From the NCBI RefSeq assembly GCF_001424835.1, contig NZ_LMCQ01000020.1, positions 187,384-251,383 on the forward strand: a stretch of 64,000 nucleotides of DNA, read 5' to 3'. The stretch comes from Variovorax sp. Root318D1 (GTDB lineage Bacteria > Pseudomonadota > Gammaproteobacteria > Burkholderiales > Burkholderiaceae_C). A program made the translations under genes and the position numbers. Shown one piece after another: positions 53,401-60,675 of the stretch. A model generated the notes under the pieces. That model had not been told where the DNA came from. It did not search any database and worked only from the letters and a program-made list of their open reading frames with translations. Numbering within the stretch: position 1 is the first letter of the stretch; every line of letters starts with the position of its first letter.

Positions 53401-55418
53401 TGCCGGGCTGGAACCTGGCGGGCGCGGTCTGTACCGATGCCGGCACGCCCGTCGGCAGCCTGGGCACCGGCACCAATGCGCGCACCTACACGATTCCCGC
53501 AGCCAGCGTGCAGTACGGCAGGCCGCTGGTGTGCACCTTCACCAACGCGGCCTCGGCGACGGTGACGATCAGCAAGGTGAGCAACGGCGGCGTGGGCCCC
53601 TTCGGCTTCACCGGCAGCAACGGCCTCGCGGCGCAGACGATCACCACAGTGACGGCCGGCACCGCGGTCGCGGGCGCGATCCAGACGCTCACCGCACCCG
53701 GCGTGGCCACCACCATCACCGAAGATCCGCTGCCCGCCAACTACGCGCTCACCGGTGTGAGTTGCACTGGGCTGGGTGCGGGCGGCACCGCCACGCCCGA
53801 CCTGCCCAACCGCAGGGTGACGCTCGATGCGGCCGCCACCGCAGCGGGCAGCAACATCGCCTGCACCTTCACCAACACCTTCACGCCGCCGTTCCCCCGG
53901 GTGCAGATCGTGAAGACCACCACCGGCGGCAGCGGCGCCAACCTGTTCGGCTTTGCGCTCAGCGGGCTCTCGGCCGCCACCGACAGCATCACCGTCACCG
54001 GTGCAGGCACCGTGAGCGGTGCCTCCAACCTGACCGGCACGGCCGGCGTGCTGGCGACGATCAGGGAAAGCGTCCCCGCCGGATGGCCCGCCAACCCGAT
54101 CAGCGCGAGCTGCCTGGATGCGGCCAGTGCCACGCCCACCGTGCCTTTCGGCACGCTGGCCGGCAATGAGCTCACCATTCCCGCGGCCAACATGGTGGCC
54201 GGCGCCAACATCACCTGCACCTTCGTCAACGGCTTCGGCTACACCGTGACGGGACGCGTGTTCCTGGACAACGGCACGGGCTCGGGCGTCGCGAACGACG
54301 GGTTGATCAACGGCAGCGAGGGCGGCATTGCCGGCGTGGGCGTGAAGCTCACCAATTGCAGCGCCACGGTGCTGTCGACGGCCACCACCGACGGCGCCGG
54401 CAACTACGCGCTCGACGTGCCCTTTGCCACCGCCGCGAACGCGCCGCTGTGCGTGGAAGAAACCAACACCGCGCTGCGGCTCTCGACCGGCGCTTCGTTC
54501 GGTGCCGTTGCGCTGCCTTCGGGCTCGGCGGTGGCGAGCGGCGGCACAAGCTACACCTACACGCGCAGCGGCACGCCCGACCGCATTGCCTTCACCTGGA
54601 ACGGCACGGGCCACACCGGCCTCAACTTCGGCGACGTGGACCGCAACACCTTCGCGGCCGATGGTGCCAAGAGCGGCATGCCGGGCAGCACCGTCAGCTA
54701 TGCGCACACCTTCATTGCGCGCACCGGCGGCACGGTGAGCTTCGCCATCTCGAATTCGGTTGACACGCCGGCCGTCAGCGGCTGGAGCGGCAAGATCTTT
54801 GCCGACACCGGCTGCACTGGCACCCAGCAGCCCGGTGCAGCGCTTCTGTATCCGCCCGCGGCGCCGGTCACGGTGGTGGCGGGGCAGAACGTGTGCATCG
54901 TGATGCAGGAGTTCATTCCCGCCAACGCGGCCAACGGCAACAACAACCAGAGCACGGTGCAAGCCAGCTTCAGCTTCACCAACGCCGGCCCGGCCCTGAG
55001 CGCGAGCTACACGGTGCTCGACACCACGACGGTGTCGAACAGCGCACTCGAACTCAAGAAGGAAGTGCGCAACGTCACGCAGGGCGGCAGCTTTGGCGTG
55101 AACAACCAGGCCAAGTCGGGCGAGACGCTGGAGTACCGCGTCAGCTACACCAACAACGGAACGACGCCGATCTCGGACATGAAGATCAACGACACGACGC
55201 CGCAGTACACCAGCTTCGTCGCCGCGCAGGCCGGCACCACGCCCGCATCGCTGACCGCCTGCCGCAAGAACACGCCTGCCAACGCCGTCCCCGCGCCTTC
55301 GGTGGCCTGCGCGGTGGCGCAGACCGCCGGCGGCACCGGCACGCTGAGCTGGGAGTTTTCCGGCTCGCTCGCGCCCGGCGGGTCGGGGTCGGTGCTCTTC
55401 AGCGTGAAGGTGGATTGA
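50454..55418 (+). CDS. large secreted glycine-rich / Ig-like / DUF11 repeat protein
   Basis: A 1654-residue protein whose ATG overlaps the stop of the barrel gene; later in-frame ATGs (50478, 50490) would also give a signal peptide (RMRILLVLLASFVSAPTLA). Layout by eye: a very glycine-rich domain (about 60-335, with runs of 6 and 8 glycines); a DUF11 module (about 343-470); a Big-1/invasin-like domain (about 490-604, VLEAIVRDAADNPVAGTVVT); prealbumin-like repeats containing TGSNGLAAQ and CTFTNT (near 622 and 1049) and KTTTGG (near 919 and 1153); a jelly-roll-like part (about 723-910); an SdrD B-like domain (about 1266); and a final DUF11 module. No anchor or barrel is seen. It ends 13 bases before pbpC. 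Confidence 0.8.
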   Translation: MTRIDSAAMAEQMTRFPSSIARRMRILLVLLASFVSAPTLAAQAACTPQSGFNSCVRVTYSGGDQSFTVPAGVTSVFIKAWGAGGGGPNINYYATQRGGGGGGFSSGTLAVTAGTALGVRVGEGGGVNDASTTYGGGGAGGSAQATAIGASGGGLSGVFAGATYTQANAVLIAGGGGGSSPGADVGTPSAGGGGGASGRDDNVAASGRPGTQTGGGAAGTGGTCNLGAPTSGTALQGGNGGSTNENQNEGGGGGGGGYFGGGGGLCQGTSPNGMGGGGSGYTGGVTSPTTAVGLNSTTDNVGGAAATTGDAHYSTGIGTGGGANASGGNGLVVIQFNAAPSITLSKTAPATVAPGAAIAYVLGVTNNGFIATGTSVVVREQLPPGVIATGATAGTGVTSVNCGTMPSTAGALLTCTMTLPTAGIPASGGVRSFTLNATAPLVAAGTVLTNYANSNVAGSGTPATAPSASCVSNATVSCASAATTVVTGAASLARSGERTVTDNQVANGSAQDVLEAIVRDAADNPVAGTVVTFAATAGVAFNGGTVGAAGSCTTSASGLCQVTATSTVAGTKSTAVSVPAGVLTGVFSAGGQSYGASPAAYTFVAVAPRVTIRATSLNGVGTFDFTGSNGLAAQSITTTAANTPESAPVQTLTAANTATTITQGVPPAGYTLTAASCTGLPSGGTATLAGRTLTLNAAATASGANLVCTFTNTGSTGGTSPPVPPTISCLSNAAIFNTAYNGVSGPPLSTGRDTVWESGEGAASGGPGTVTSWQRAYVGNKAPGAWINSPFGNANWNSNYDPNHAGNVDVYHRFTFNMAASVNPASFSLKLDFYADNSVAEVFVNGVLQSVPGVPQGSSNPYFFVGFQAGGQASATLSSNWRTGSNTVVVHIKSGANAEGFLAQATTTAVCAPPTLTLSKTTTGGAGGPFNFTLSNTTQTNGVVSTVAAGTAVQVDGNTATAGTQPFSATAQGAAITIAEPAVPGWNLAGAVCTDAGTPVGSLGTGTNARTYTIPAASVQYGRPLVCTFTNAASATVTISKVSNGGVGPFGFTGSNGLAAQTITTVTAGTAVAGAIQTLTAPGVATTITEDPLPANYALTGVSCTGLGAGGTATPDLPNRRVTLDAAATAAGSNIACTFTNTFTPPFPRVQIVKTTTGGSGANLFGFALSGLSAATDSITVTGAGTVSGASNLTGTAGVLATIRESVPAGWPANPISASCLDAASATPTVPFGTLAGNELTIPAANMVAGANITCTFVNGFGYTVTGRVFLDNGTGSGVANDGLINGSEGGIAGVGVKLTNCSATVLSTATTDGAGNYALDVPFATAANAPLCVEETNTALRLSTGASFGAVALPSGSAVASGGTSYTYTRSGTPDRIAFTWNGTGHTGLNFGDVDRNTFAADGAKSGMPGSTVSYAHTFIARTGGTVSFAISNSVDTPAVSGWSGKIFADTGCTGTQQPGAALLYPPAAPVTVVAGQNVCIVMQEFIPANAANGNNNQSTVQASFSFTNAGPALSASYTVLDTTTVSNSALELKKEVRNVTQGGSFGVNNQAKSGETLEYRVSYTNNGTTPISDMKINDTTPQYTSFVAAQAGTTPASLTACRKNTPANAVPAPSVACAVAQTAGGTGTLSWEFSGSLAPGGSGSVLFSVKVD
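50745..50762 (+). repeat. in-frame (GGC)6 tract
   Basis: Six identical GGC glycine codons in the glycine-rich domain of the 1654-residue protein. Slippage here would change the glycine number without shifting the frame. Confidence 0.9.
51201..51224 (+). repeat. in-frame (GGC)8 tract
   Basis: Eight identical GGC glycine codons after Asn-Glu in the same glycine-rich domain. Uniform codon choice is what makes the tract a true DNA repeat and not only a protein feature. Confidence 0.9.
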
Positions 55419-55431
55419 ACGGGATCGCTTG

Positions 55432-57708
55432 CTATCGGCGCGCGCTTTTCGCGACCACGCCCGCGCCGCGCACTTCGAGCTTGCGCTGGTCCACCACCTT
55501 GCCCGTGGCATCGACCAGTTCGATCACATGGCGCCCCGGCCAGGGCAGCCATTGCGCGCTGTTGCCGCGCGCAAAGTGCTTGCCGTCGATGCGCCATTGC
55601 ACGCCGCGGCCTTCGGACTCGAAGCGCACGCGCTGGTGCAGCGGCGGAATGTCGGGGTCGAGCGCGATGATCGTGCCGTCCGCCGGCGCGGTAATGCGCG
55701 CGGCCGCCGCCTCGGACGGTGTGCCGGCAGCGCCGCTGTCGAGCGCGAAGTGCGGCTGCTCGGTGCCCTGCAGGAACCATTCGCTGCGTGACGCCTCGAT
55801 GGGGTTGCCGTCGGCACCGGGCCCGAATGTCACGTGCGCTTCGACGAGACCGGCCGGCGGCTTGGGTGCGCGGCTGGGTTCACGCGCGTGCAGGAAGCGC
55901 ATCACCTCGGCCCATACCGGCGCGGCGCCGCTGGTGCCGCTCACGTCCCACATCGACGCGCCGCTCGCGTTGCCGACCCACACGCCGACCGTGTAGCGCT
56001 GCGACCAGCCCACGGCCCAGTTGTCGCGCATGTCCTTGCTGGTGCCGGTTTTCACCGCGGTCCAGAAGCGCGTGGAAAGAATGCTGTCCAGGCCGAAGGT
56101 GCGCGTGCGCGCGTTCGCATCGGACAAGATGTCGCCGACGATGAAGGCCGCGCGGGGGTCAAGGATCGGCACTGCGGGGTCGTCGGCCTTCTTCGCAGCG
56201 GATGCCGGTGCGGACGCGCGAGCGGACAGTGCGGTCACGCCGTACCGCCCGCCGTTTGCCAGCGTGCGATAGGCGTTGGTGAGCGACAGCAGCGACACCT
56301 CGGCGCTGCCGAGCGCGAGGCTGTAGCCGTAGTAGTCGCCGCTTTCGCGCAGCGGCAGGCCGCCCGCTCGCAACTGCCGCGCAAACGATTCGGGCGACAC
56401 CATCACCAGCGTGCGCACCGCCGGCACGTTGAGCGAGGCGGCGAGCGCGGTGCGCGCCGACACCGGCCCCTTGAACTGGCGGTCGTAGTTCTGCGGAATG
56501 TAGAGCCCGCTCGCGGTGTTGATCTGCGCCGACGAATCGTCGATCAGCGAGGCAGCGGTGAGCCGGCGTTCGGCGATGGCCTGCGCATAGAGGAGGGGCT
56601 TGAGCGTGGAGCCGGGCTGGCGCAGCGCGGTGACCGCATCGACCTCGGCCGCCCGGCTCAGCGGGCCCGAGGAGCCAACCCAGGCGAGCACCTCGCCGCT
56701 CGCGTTGTCGAGCACCACCAGTGCGCCGTCTTCCACGTGCCGGCCGCGCAGTTCCTTCAAGTGGCGTTGCAGCGTGCCGAGCGCAAAGCGCTGCAGCGGC
56801 GCGCGCAGCGTGGTCCTGACGGCCGTCTCCTTGTTGGCTGCCTGCCGTGCGGACGTCGCGGAAGGAGCAGCCGCTTCACCGGCTTCGCGCAATTCCCTGA
56901 GCGCGCGCCGCGCCGCGTGGGGCGCAATGCCTTCGTTCGCATCGAAGGCTCGCCGCTGCACCGCCGCGCTCGTGAACATGTCGATGGCATCGCAATCGAT
57001 TTTTTGCCCTGGCTCCATCGCGCGCATGAGTTCGCAGGCGCGCTGCGCCACCAGTGCTGGCTTGGCATTGGGCGCGCGCACCAGCGCGGCGGCCACGCTG
57101 GCCTCGCGCGCGTCGAGGCCGTTCGGCGCCTTGCCGAACAGCGTGCGCGAGAGCGCGTCGATGCCCACGATCTCGCCGCGGAAGGGCACGGTATTGAGGT
57201 AGGCCTCCAGGATCTGATCCTTGCGCCAGCTGCGTTCCAGCTGCGTGGCCGCCACGGTCTGGCCGATTTTCTGCGTGAAGGTGCGCCCGCTGTTGGCGCG
57301 GCGCAGGTCTTCATCGAGCAGGCCGGAGAGCTGCATCGTGATGGTCGATGCGCCGCGGGTTCGGGTGTTCCACAGGTTGCCCCAGGCGGCGGCCGACACC
57401 GCACGCCAGTCGATGCCGCTGTGCTCGTAGAAGCGACGGTCTTCGCTCATCACCATGGCCATGCGCAGCGCGGGCGAAACGTCGGCCAAGGCAATCCACT
57501 GGCCGCGGCGCACGGTGGCGTCAGTCCGCACGCGCTGCAGCAACTCGCCGTTGCGGTCGAGCACCGCGGTGTCGGAAGAACGGAACTCGCGCTTCACTTC
57601 GTCAAAGCTCACGAAGCCGGCCGATGCCAGCGCCGGCTGCGCGCAGAGGATGGCCGTCAGCGTTGCGGCAAGGCAACGGCGGCTGATGGCGAAGGGCGGG
57701 CGGTGCAT
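55432..57708 (-). CDS. pbpC: penicillin-binding protein 1C
   Basis: A 758-residue bifunctional murein synthase. The glycosyltransferase domain shows MSEDRRFYEHSGIDWRAV (about residue 89) and GASTITMQLSGLL. The transpeptidase has SxxK in RQPGSTLKPLLYA (about residue 363), SLN in AASLNVPAV and VKTGTSKDMRDNWAVGW (about residue 553). The C-terminal 90 residues fit the BiPBP_C domain typical of PBP1C. The ATG at 57708 gives a normal signal anchor; two earlier starts are possible. PBP1C is often paired with an alpha-2-macroglobulin gene, which is absent here; instead it faces the DUF11 cluster. Confidence 0.93.
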   Translation of the reverse strand: MHRPPFAISRRCLAATLTAILCAQPALASAGFVSFDEVKREFRSSDTAVLDRNGELLQRVRTDATVRRGQWIALADVSPALRMAMVMSEDRRFYEHSGIDWRAVSAAAWGNLWNTRTRGASTITMQLSGLLDEDLRRANSGRTFTQKIGQTVAATQLERSWRKDQILEAYLNTVPFRGEIVGIDALSRTLFGKAPNGLDAREASVAAALVRAPNAKPALVAQRACELMRAMEPGQKIDCDAIDMFTSAAVQRRAFDANEGIAPHAARRALRELREAGEAAAPSATSARQAANKETAVRTTLRAPLQRFALGTLQRHLKELRGRHVEDGALVVLDNASGEVLAWVGSSGPLSRAAEVDAVTALRQPGSTLKPLLYAQAIAERRLTAASLIDDSSAQINTASGLYIPQNYDRQFKGPVSARTALAASLNVPAVRTLVMVSPESFARQLRAGGLPLRESGDYYGYSLALGSAEVSLLSLTNAYRTLANGGRYGVTALSARASAPASAAKKADDPAVPILDPRAAFIVGDILSDANARTRTFGLDSILSTRFWTAVKTGTSKDMRDNWAVGWSQRYTVGVWVGNASGASMWDVSGTSGAAPVWAEVMRFLHAREPSRAPKPPAGLVEAHVTFGPGADGNPIEASRSEWFLQGTEQPHFALDSGAAGTPSEAAAARITAPADGTIIALDPDIPPLHQRVRFESEGRGVQWRIDGKHFARGNSAQWLPWPGRHVIELVDATGKVVDQRKLEVRGAGVVAKSARR

Positions 57709-57826
57709 GAATAGCGGCGTGAAGGCGGGGACGGAGATCGGCTGCCTGGGGGCGCCATTCTCGGCCATGCCGCCACGGGAACTGCACCTACTTGCAGACG
57801 GGCGCGCCGCCGCCTGTGCGCGTATG

Positions 57827-57843
57827 AACTTAGCGCCTAAGTT
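57827..57843. promoter_or_regulatory. palindrome between pbpC and the lipoprotein gene
   Basis: A perfect inverted repeat with arms AACTTAG and CTAAGTT and a 3-bp spacer CGC, in the 274-base gap between the divergent pbpC and lipoprotein genes. It is a candidate operator for either promoter. The regulator is unknown. Confidence 0.5.
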
Positions 57844-57934
57844 TGCAGCACGTTCCACATCCGGTAACGAACTTCACGCCCCGGCCTCATCGCAGATACG
57901 GAGCCGAGACGGAGGTGGCCTTCAATGCAGTTGC

Positions 57935-57960
57935 CGGCTTGCGGAGGCAAGCCGTCTTTT
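57935..57960 (+). terminator. terminator-like hairpin in the lipoprotein leader
   Basis: The stem CGGCTTGC - GGAG - GCAAGCCG is followed by TCTTTT, and lies only 22 bases before the lipoprotein start codon. No gene on this strand lies upstream to be terminated, so it acts either as an attenuator of the lipoprotein mRNA or as the end of an unannotated small RNA starting between about 57720 and 57900. Confidence 0.7.
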
Positions 57961-57982
57961 CATAATTCCAAGGAGAAAGCAA

Positions 57983-58195
57983 ATGATGATCAAGACACTG
58001 GCCCTTCTGCTTGCCGCATCGGCCGCCCTGGCCGGCTGCGTCGTCGCGCCCTATGACCGTCCGGCGCCGCGCGCGCACTATGGCTACGGGGACCGCGACC
58101 GCGACGGTGTGCCCAACCGCTACGACCGCGACCGCGATGGCGACGGCGTGCCGAACCGCTACGACCGCAATCCGAGGAACCCGTACTACCGCTGA
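57983..58195 (+). CDS. small lipoprotein with acidic Asp-rich repeats
   Basis: A 70-residue lipoprotein. The signal has LALLLAASAALAGC, whose LAGC lipobox gives cysteine 19 as the lipid-bearing residue. The mature part contains two copies of a DRDRDG(V/D)...PNRYDR unit that resembles thrombospondin type 3 calcium-binding loops. An AAGGAG ribosome site precedes the ATG. It probably sits in the inner or outer membrane facing the periplasm. Function is unknown. Confidence 0.85.
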   Translation: MMIKTLALLLAASAALAGCVVAPYDRPAPRAHYGYGDRDRDGVPNRYDRDRDGDGVPNRYDRNPRNPYYR

Positions 58196-58213
58196 CGCTG
58201 GCGGGAGCGAGCC

Positions 58214-58840
58214 TCAGGCGGGCCGGCGCGCGAGCAGCGCCCACACGCCCGCCGCGCTCAGCAGCGAGCCGCCGGCAAGGTTGAAGCGGCGCTGGGCGCG
58301 TGGCGACGAAAGCAGTCGGCGGGCCGATCCCGCGAACACGGCGTAAAGCGTGGCATTGAGCGAAGCCATGGCCACGAAGGTGACGGCCAGCACCCACAGC
58401 TGGCGCGTCACGTCGGCCGTGGGGCTCAGGAACTGCGGCAAGAACGCCACGAAGAACACGATGCCCTTGGGGTTGAGCGCCGTCACCAGGTAGGTGTTGG
58501 CAAACAGCCTCCAGCGCGACGCGGGCGCGGCCGGCGCCGCCATGTCGGCCGACGTGATGCCCGCACGCAGCAGCTTGATGCCGAGATAGATCAGGTACAG
58601 GCCGCCTGCCCACTTCACCACCGTGAACCAGAACGCCGAGGTGGCGAGCAGCGCCCCGAGGCCCAGCAGCGAAACCACCAGCGCGGTCGAATCGCCGAGC
58701 GCCACCGCGGCCACCAGCGGCACGTTGGCGCGCCGGCCATGCGACATCGAATAGCTGATCACCGTGAGGATGGTCGGTCCGGGAATGATCAAGAGCACGG
58801 CCGATGCGGCGACGAAGGCGAGCCAGAGTTCAAGGGGCAT
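58214..58840 (-). CDS. LysE/RhtB-family exporter
   Basis: A 208-residue inner-membrane protein with about six hydrophobic segments. The N terminus has PGPTILTVISYSMSHGRRAN and a glycine-rich LGIKLLRAG, as in amino acid exporters of the LysE/RhtB group. The exported compound is unknown. It is the last gene of the minus-strand run that starts with the PhnD-like gene and begins 27 bases after the DUF2277 stop. Confidence 0.9.
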   Translation of the reverse strand: MPLELWLAFVAASAVLLIIPGPTILTVISYSMSHGRRANVPLVAAVALGDSTALVVSLLGLGALLATSAFWFTVVKWAGGLYLIYLGIKLLRAGITSADMAAPAAPASRWRLFANTYLVTALNPKGIVFFVAFLPQFLSPTADVTRQLWVLAVTFVAMASLNATLYAVFAGSARRLLSSPRAQRRFNLAGGSLLSAAGVWALLARRPA

Positions 58841-58867
58841 GAAAATTCTCCAAGGTTGTTGTTGTGT

Positions 58868-59137
58868 TCAGGTGCCGAAGCGCGCGGCCGACTTGGCCTT
58901 GGCACGTTCGGCCTCGATGGCGCGGTCGCGCGGTTCGGCCGTGGTCACCAGCGAATCGATGAGCCGCGTTGCGCTGGCGGCCATTTCATCGACCGCGCGC
59001 TCGAAGGCTTGCTGGTTGGCCTTCGATGGCACGCTGAAGCCGCTGAGCTTGCGCACGAACTGCAGCGCAGCGGCGCGGATCTCCTGCTCGGTGGCGGGAG
59101 GCTCGAAGTTATAGAGGGTCTTGATGCTTCTGCACAT
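58868..59137 (-). CDS. DUF2277 family protein
   Basis: An 89-residue cytoplasmic protein starting MCRSIKTLYNFEPPATEQEI, the recognisable DUF2277 opening, followed by AALQFVRKLSGFSVPSKANQ and an Ala/Arg/Glu-rich C terminus. The family has no known function. It lies 12 bases after the acetyltransferase gene in the same run. Confidence 0.85.
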   Translation of the reverse strand: MCRSIKTLYNFEPPATEQEIRAAALQFVRKLSGFSVPSKANQQAFERAVDEMAASATRLIDSLVTTAEPRDRAIEAERAKAKSAARFGT

Positions 59138-59149
59138 GGGAACTCCATT

Positions 59150-59575
59150 TCATTCGATCAGACCGCGCTCCGCGGCCTGCGCCTGGTTCTCGAAGATTGC
59201 CATCGCGGTCTTCATGCGCCTGAAGCCGAACTTTTCGTAGAAGGGCTCCTTGCCGGCCACCGCATAGAGAATGATCTTGCGGTGCCCCGTCGAAAGATCC
59301 ACGAGCCGCGAGACGATCTCCTTGCCAAGGCCGGTGCCCTGGTGGCTCGGATGCACGGCCACGTCGCAGATGTACGAGCAGTCGAGCCCGTCGGCCATGG
59401 CGCGTCCGACGCCGACCAGTCGGCTGTCGTCATACGCAAAGCACTTGAACATGCTGTTGGAAAACACGAGCTTCAATCCATCGGGCTGCTTGTTGCCGAG
59501 CGGTGCGGCCTGGTAAAGCCGCGAGAGTTCTTCCCAGTCGATGCCTTCGAGCGAATGGCGCCATTCGAGTGTCAT
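59150..59575 (-). CDS. GNAT-family N-acetyltransferase
   Basis: A 141-residue acetyltransferase. The acetyl-CoA pyrophosphate loop is HPSHQGTGLGKEIV, preceded by the strand ICDVAV, and the C-terminal segment is FYEKFGF. The substrate is unknown. The ATG at 59575 is chosen because it gives the normal GNAT length. It follows mnmH by 26 bases, so it may belong to the selenium operon only by position. Confidence 0.88.
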   Translation of the reverse strand: MTLEWRHSLEGIDWEELSRLYQAAPLGNKQPDGLKLVFSNSMFKCFAYDDSRLVGVGRAMADGLDCSYICDVAVHPSHQGTGLGKEIVSRLVDLSTGHRKIILYAVAGKEPFYEKFGFRRMKTAMAIFENQAQAAERGLIE

Positions 59576-59601
59576 GGAGCGTGCCTGTTGTGTGTGGCCG
59601 G

Positions 59602-60675
59602 TCAGCCGGCAGGGTTCAACCGCAGGATGGCGTCCGCCACGGCTTCGATGCCCTGGTCGGTGAGGTCGGGTGCCGCCACCTGCTGCCGCTGCGGCCATTT
59701 CTCGAAGTGGCGCGCCTGCGAGCGTTCATAGTGCGGATCGTAGTGAAGCGCCATCAGTTCCGCAAAGAGCGGCGGCAGTTCGTCCTGCAGCGCCCATTCC
59801 TGCCAGCGCTGCACCACCGCCTTGCCCTGCATTTCCTTCAGCCTGTCGAGCTGGGCCGCCAGCGCGGCGCGGTCGTCGCCCAGGTAGGCGTAGTCGCGCA
59901 GCAGGTAGTCGAGCCGCGTGGCCGCATCGGCCTGGATTTCGATGCACGCCGCCGCACGCATGTGCGCAACCAGTGGAATCGGCACTGAGAGTCGTCCGAT
60001 GCGCGCGCTTTCGCCTTCGACGTAGAGCGTGCGCGAGAGGTCGAGCGCATCGAAGCAGGTGGCAATGCGCGTCTCGAACTGCTTTTGCGAAGGCTGCGGC
60101 ACGCCGGGCAGGGCACCCAGCAGCGACCCCTTGTGGCTCGCGCAATGCTCCAGGTCGAGCACCTGCTCGCCGCGCGCGGCCAGCGCCTGCAGCACGCGCG
60201 TCTTTGCGCTGCCGGTGGCGCCGCAGATCACCCGCAGTTGCAGCTTGGGCACCGTGGCTTCGATCTGCGCCAGCACATGTTGGCGAAAGCTCTTGTAGCC
60301 GCCGGCAAGCTGCTGTGCGTCCCACCCGACCAGGCGCAGCCAGGTCACCATCGACCCGCTGCGCAGCCCCCCGCGCCAGCAATAGACGAGCGGGCGCCAA
60401 TTGGCGGGCTGCTCGGCAAAGCGCTCGAGCAGGTGCCGTGCGAGGTTGGCGGCCACCATGGCGCCGCCGACGCGGCGCGCCTCGAAGGCCCCGGTCTGCT
60501 TGTAGATGGTGCCGACGATGCGGCGCTCTTCGTCGTCGAGCACCGGGCAGTTGATGGCGCCGGGAATGTGGTCGAGCGCGAACTCCGAAGGCGAGCGTGC
60601 GTCGATGACGGTGTCGAACCGGTGCATGTCGGCCACGCGCGTGGGCTGGTGGCGCGGATTGTCGTGCTCACGCAT
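59602..60675 (-). CDS. mnmH: tRNA 2-selenouridine synthase
   Basis: A 357-residue enzyme (MnmH/SelU/YbbB) replacing sulfur with selenium in tRNA wobble 2-thiouridine, via geranylation. The N-terminal rhodanese domain has DARSPSEFALDHIPGA and the catalytic cysteine 99 in VYCWRGGLRSG. The C-terminal half has a P-loop, GATGSAKT (about residue 152), for the geranyl-diphosphate step. Its start overlaps the upstream permease stop by eight bases, tying the tRNA enzyme to the transporter. Selenophosphate synthetase (selD), needed as donor maker, is not in the window. Confidence 0.93.
   Translation of the reverse strand: MREHDNPRHQPTRVADMHRFDTVIDARSPSEFALDHIPGAINCPVLDDEERRIVGTIYKQTGAFEARRVGGAMVAANLARHLLERFAEQPANWRPLVYCWRGGLRSGSMVTWLRLVGWDAQQLAGGYKSFRQHVLAQIEATVPKLQLRVICGATGSAKTRVLQALAARGEQVLDLEHCASHKGSLLGALPGVPQPSQKQFETRIATCFDALDLSRTLYVEGESARIGRLSVPIPLVAHMRAAACIEIQADAATRLDYLLRDYAYLGDDRAALAAQLDRLKEMQGKAVVQRWQEWALQDELPPLFAELMALHYDPHYERSQARHFEKWPQRQQVAAPDLTDQGIEAVADAILRLNPAG

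Noticed and set aside
40013-55511. Very long minus-strand open frames (over 1000 codons) opposite the DUF11 genes
   Set aside because: They mirror the GC-rich codon pattern of the real plus-strand genes, have His/Arg/Gly-rich nonsense products and no recognisable domains, signal peptides or ribosome sites.
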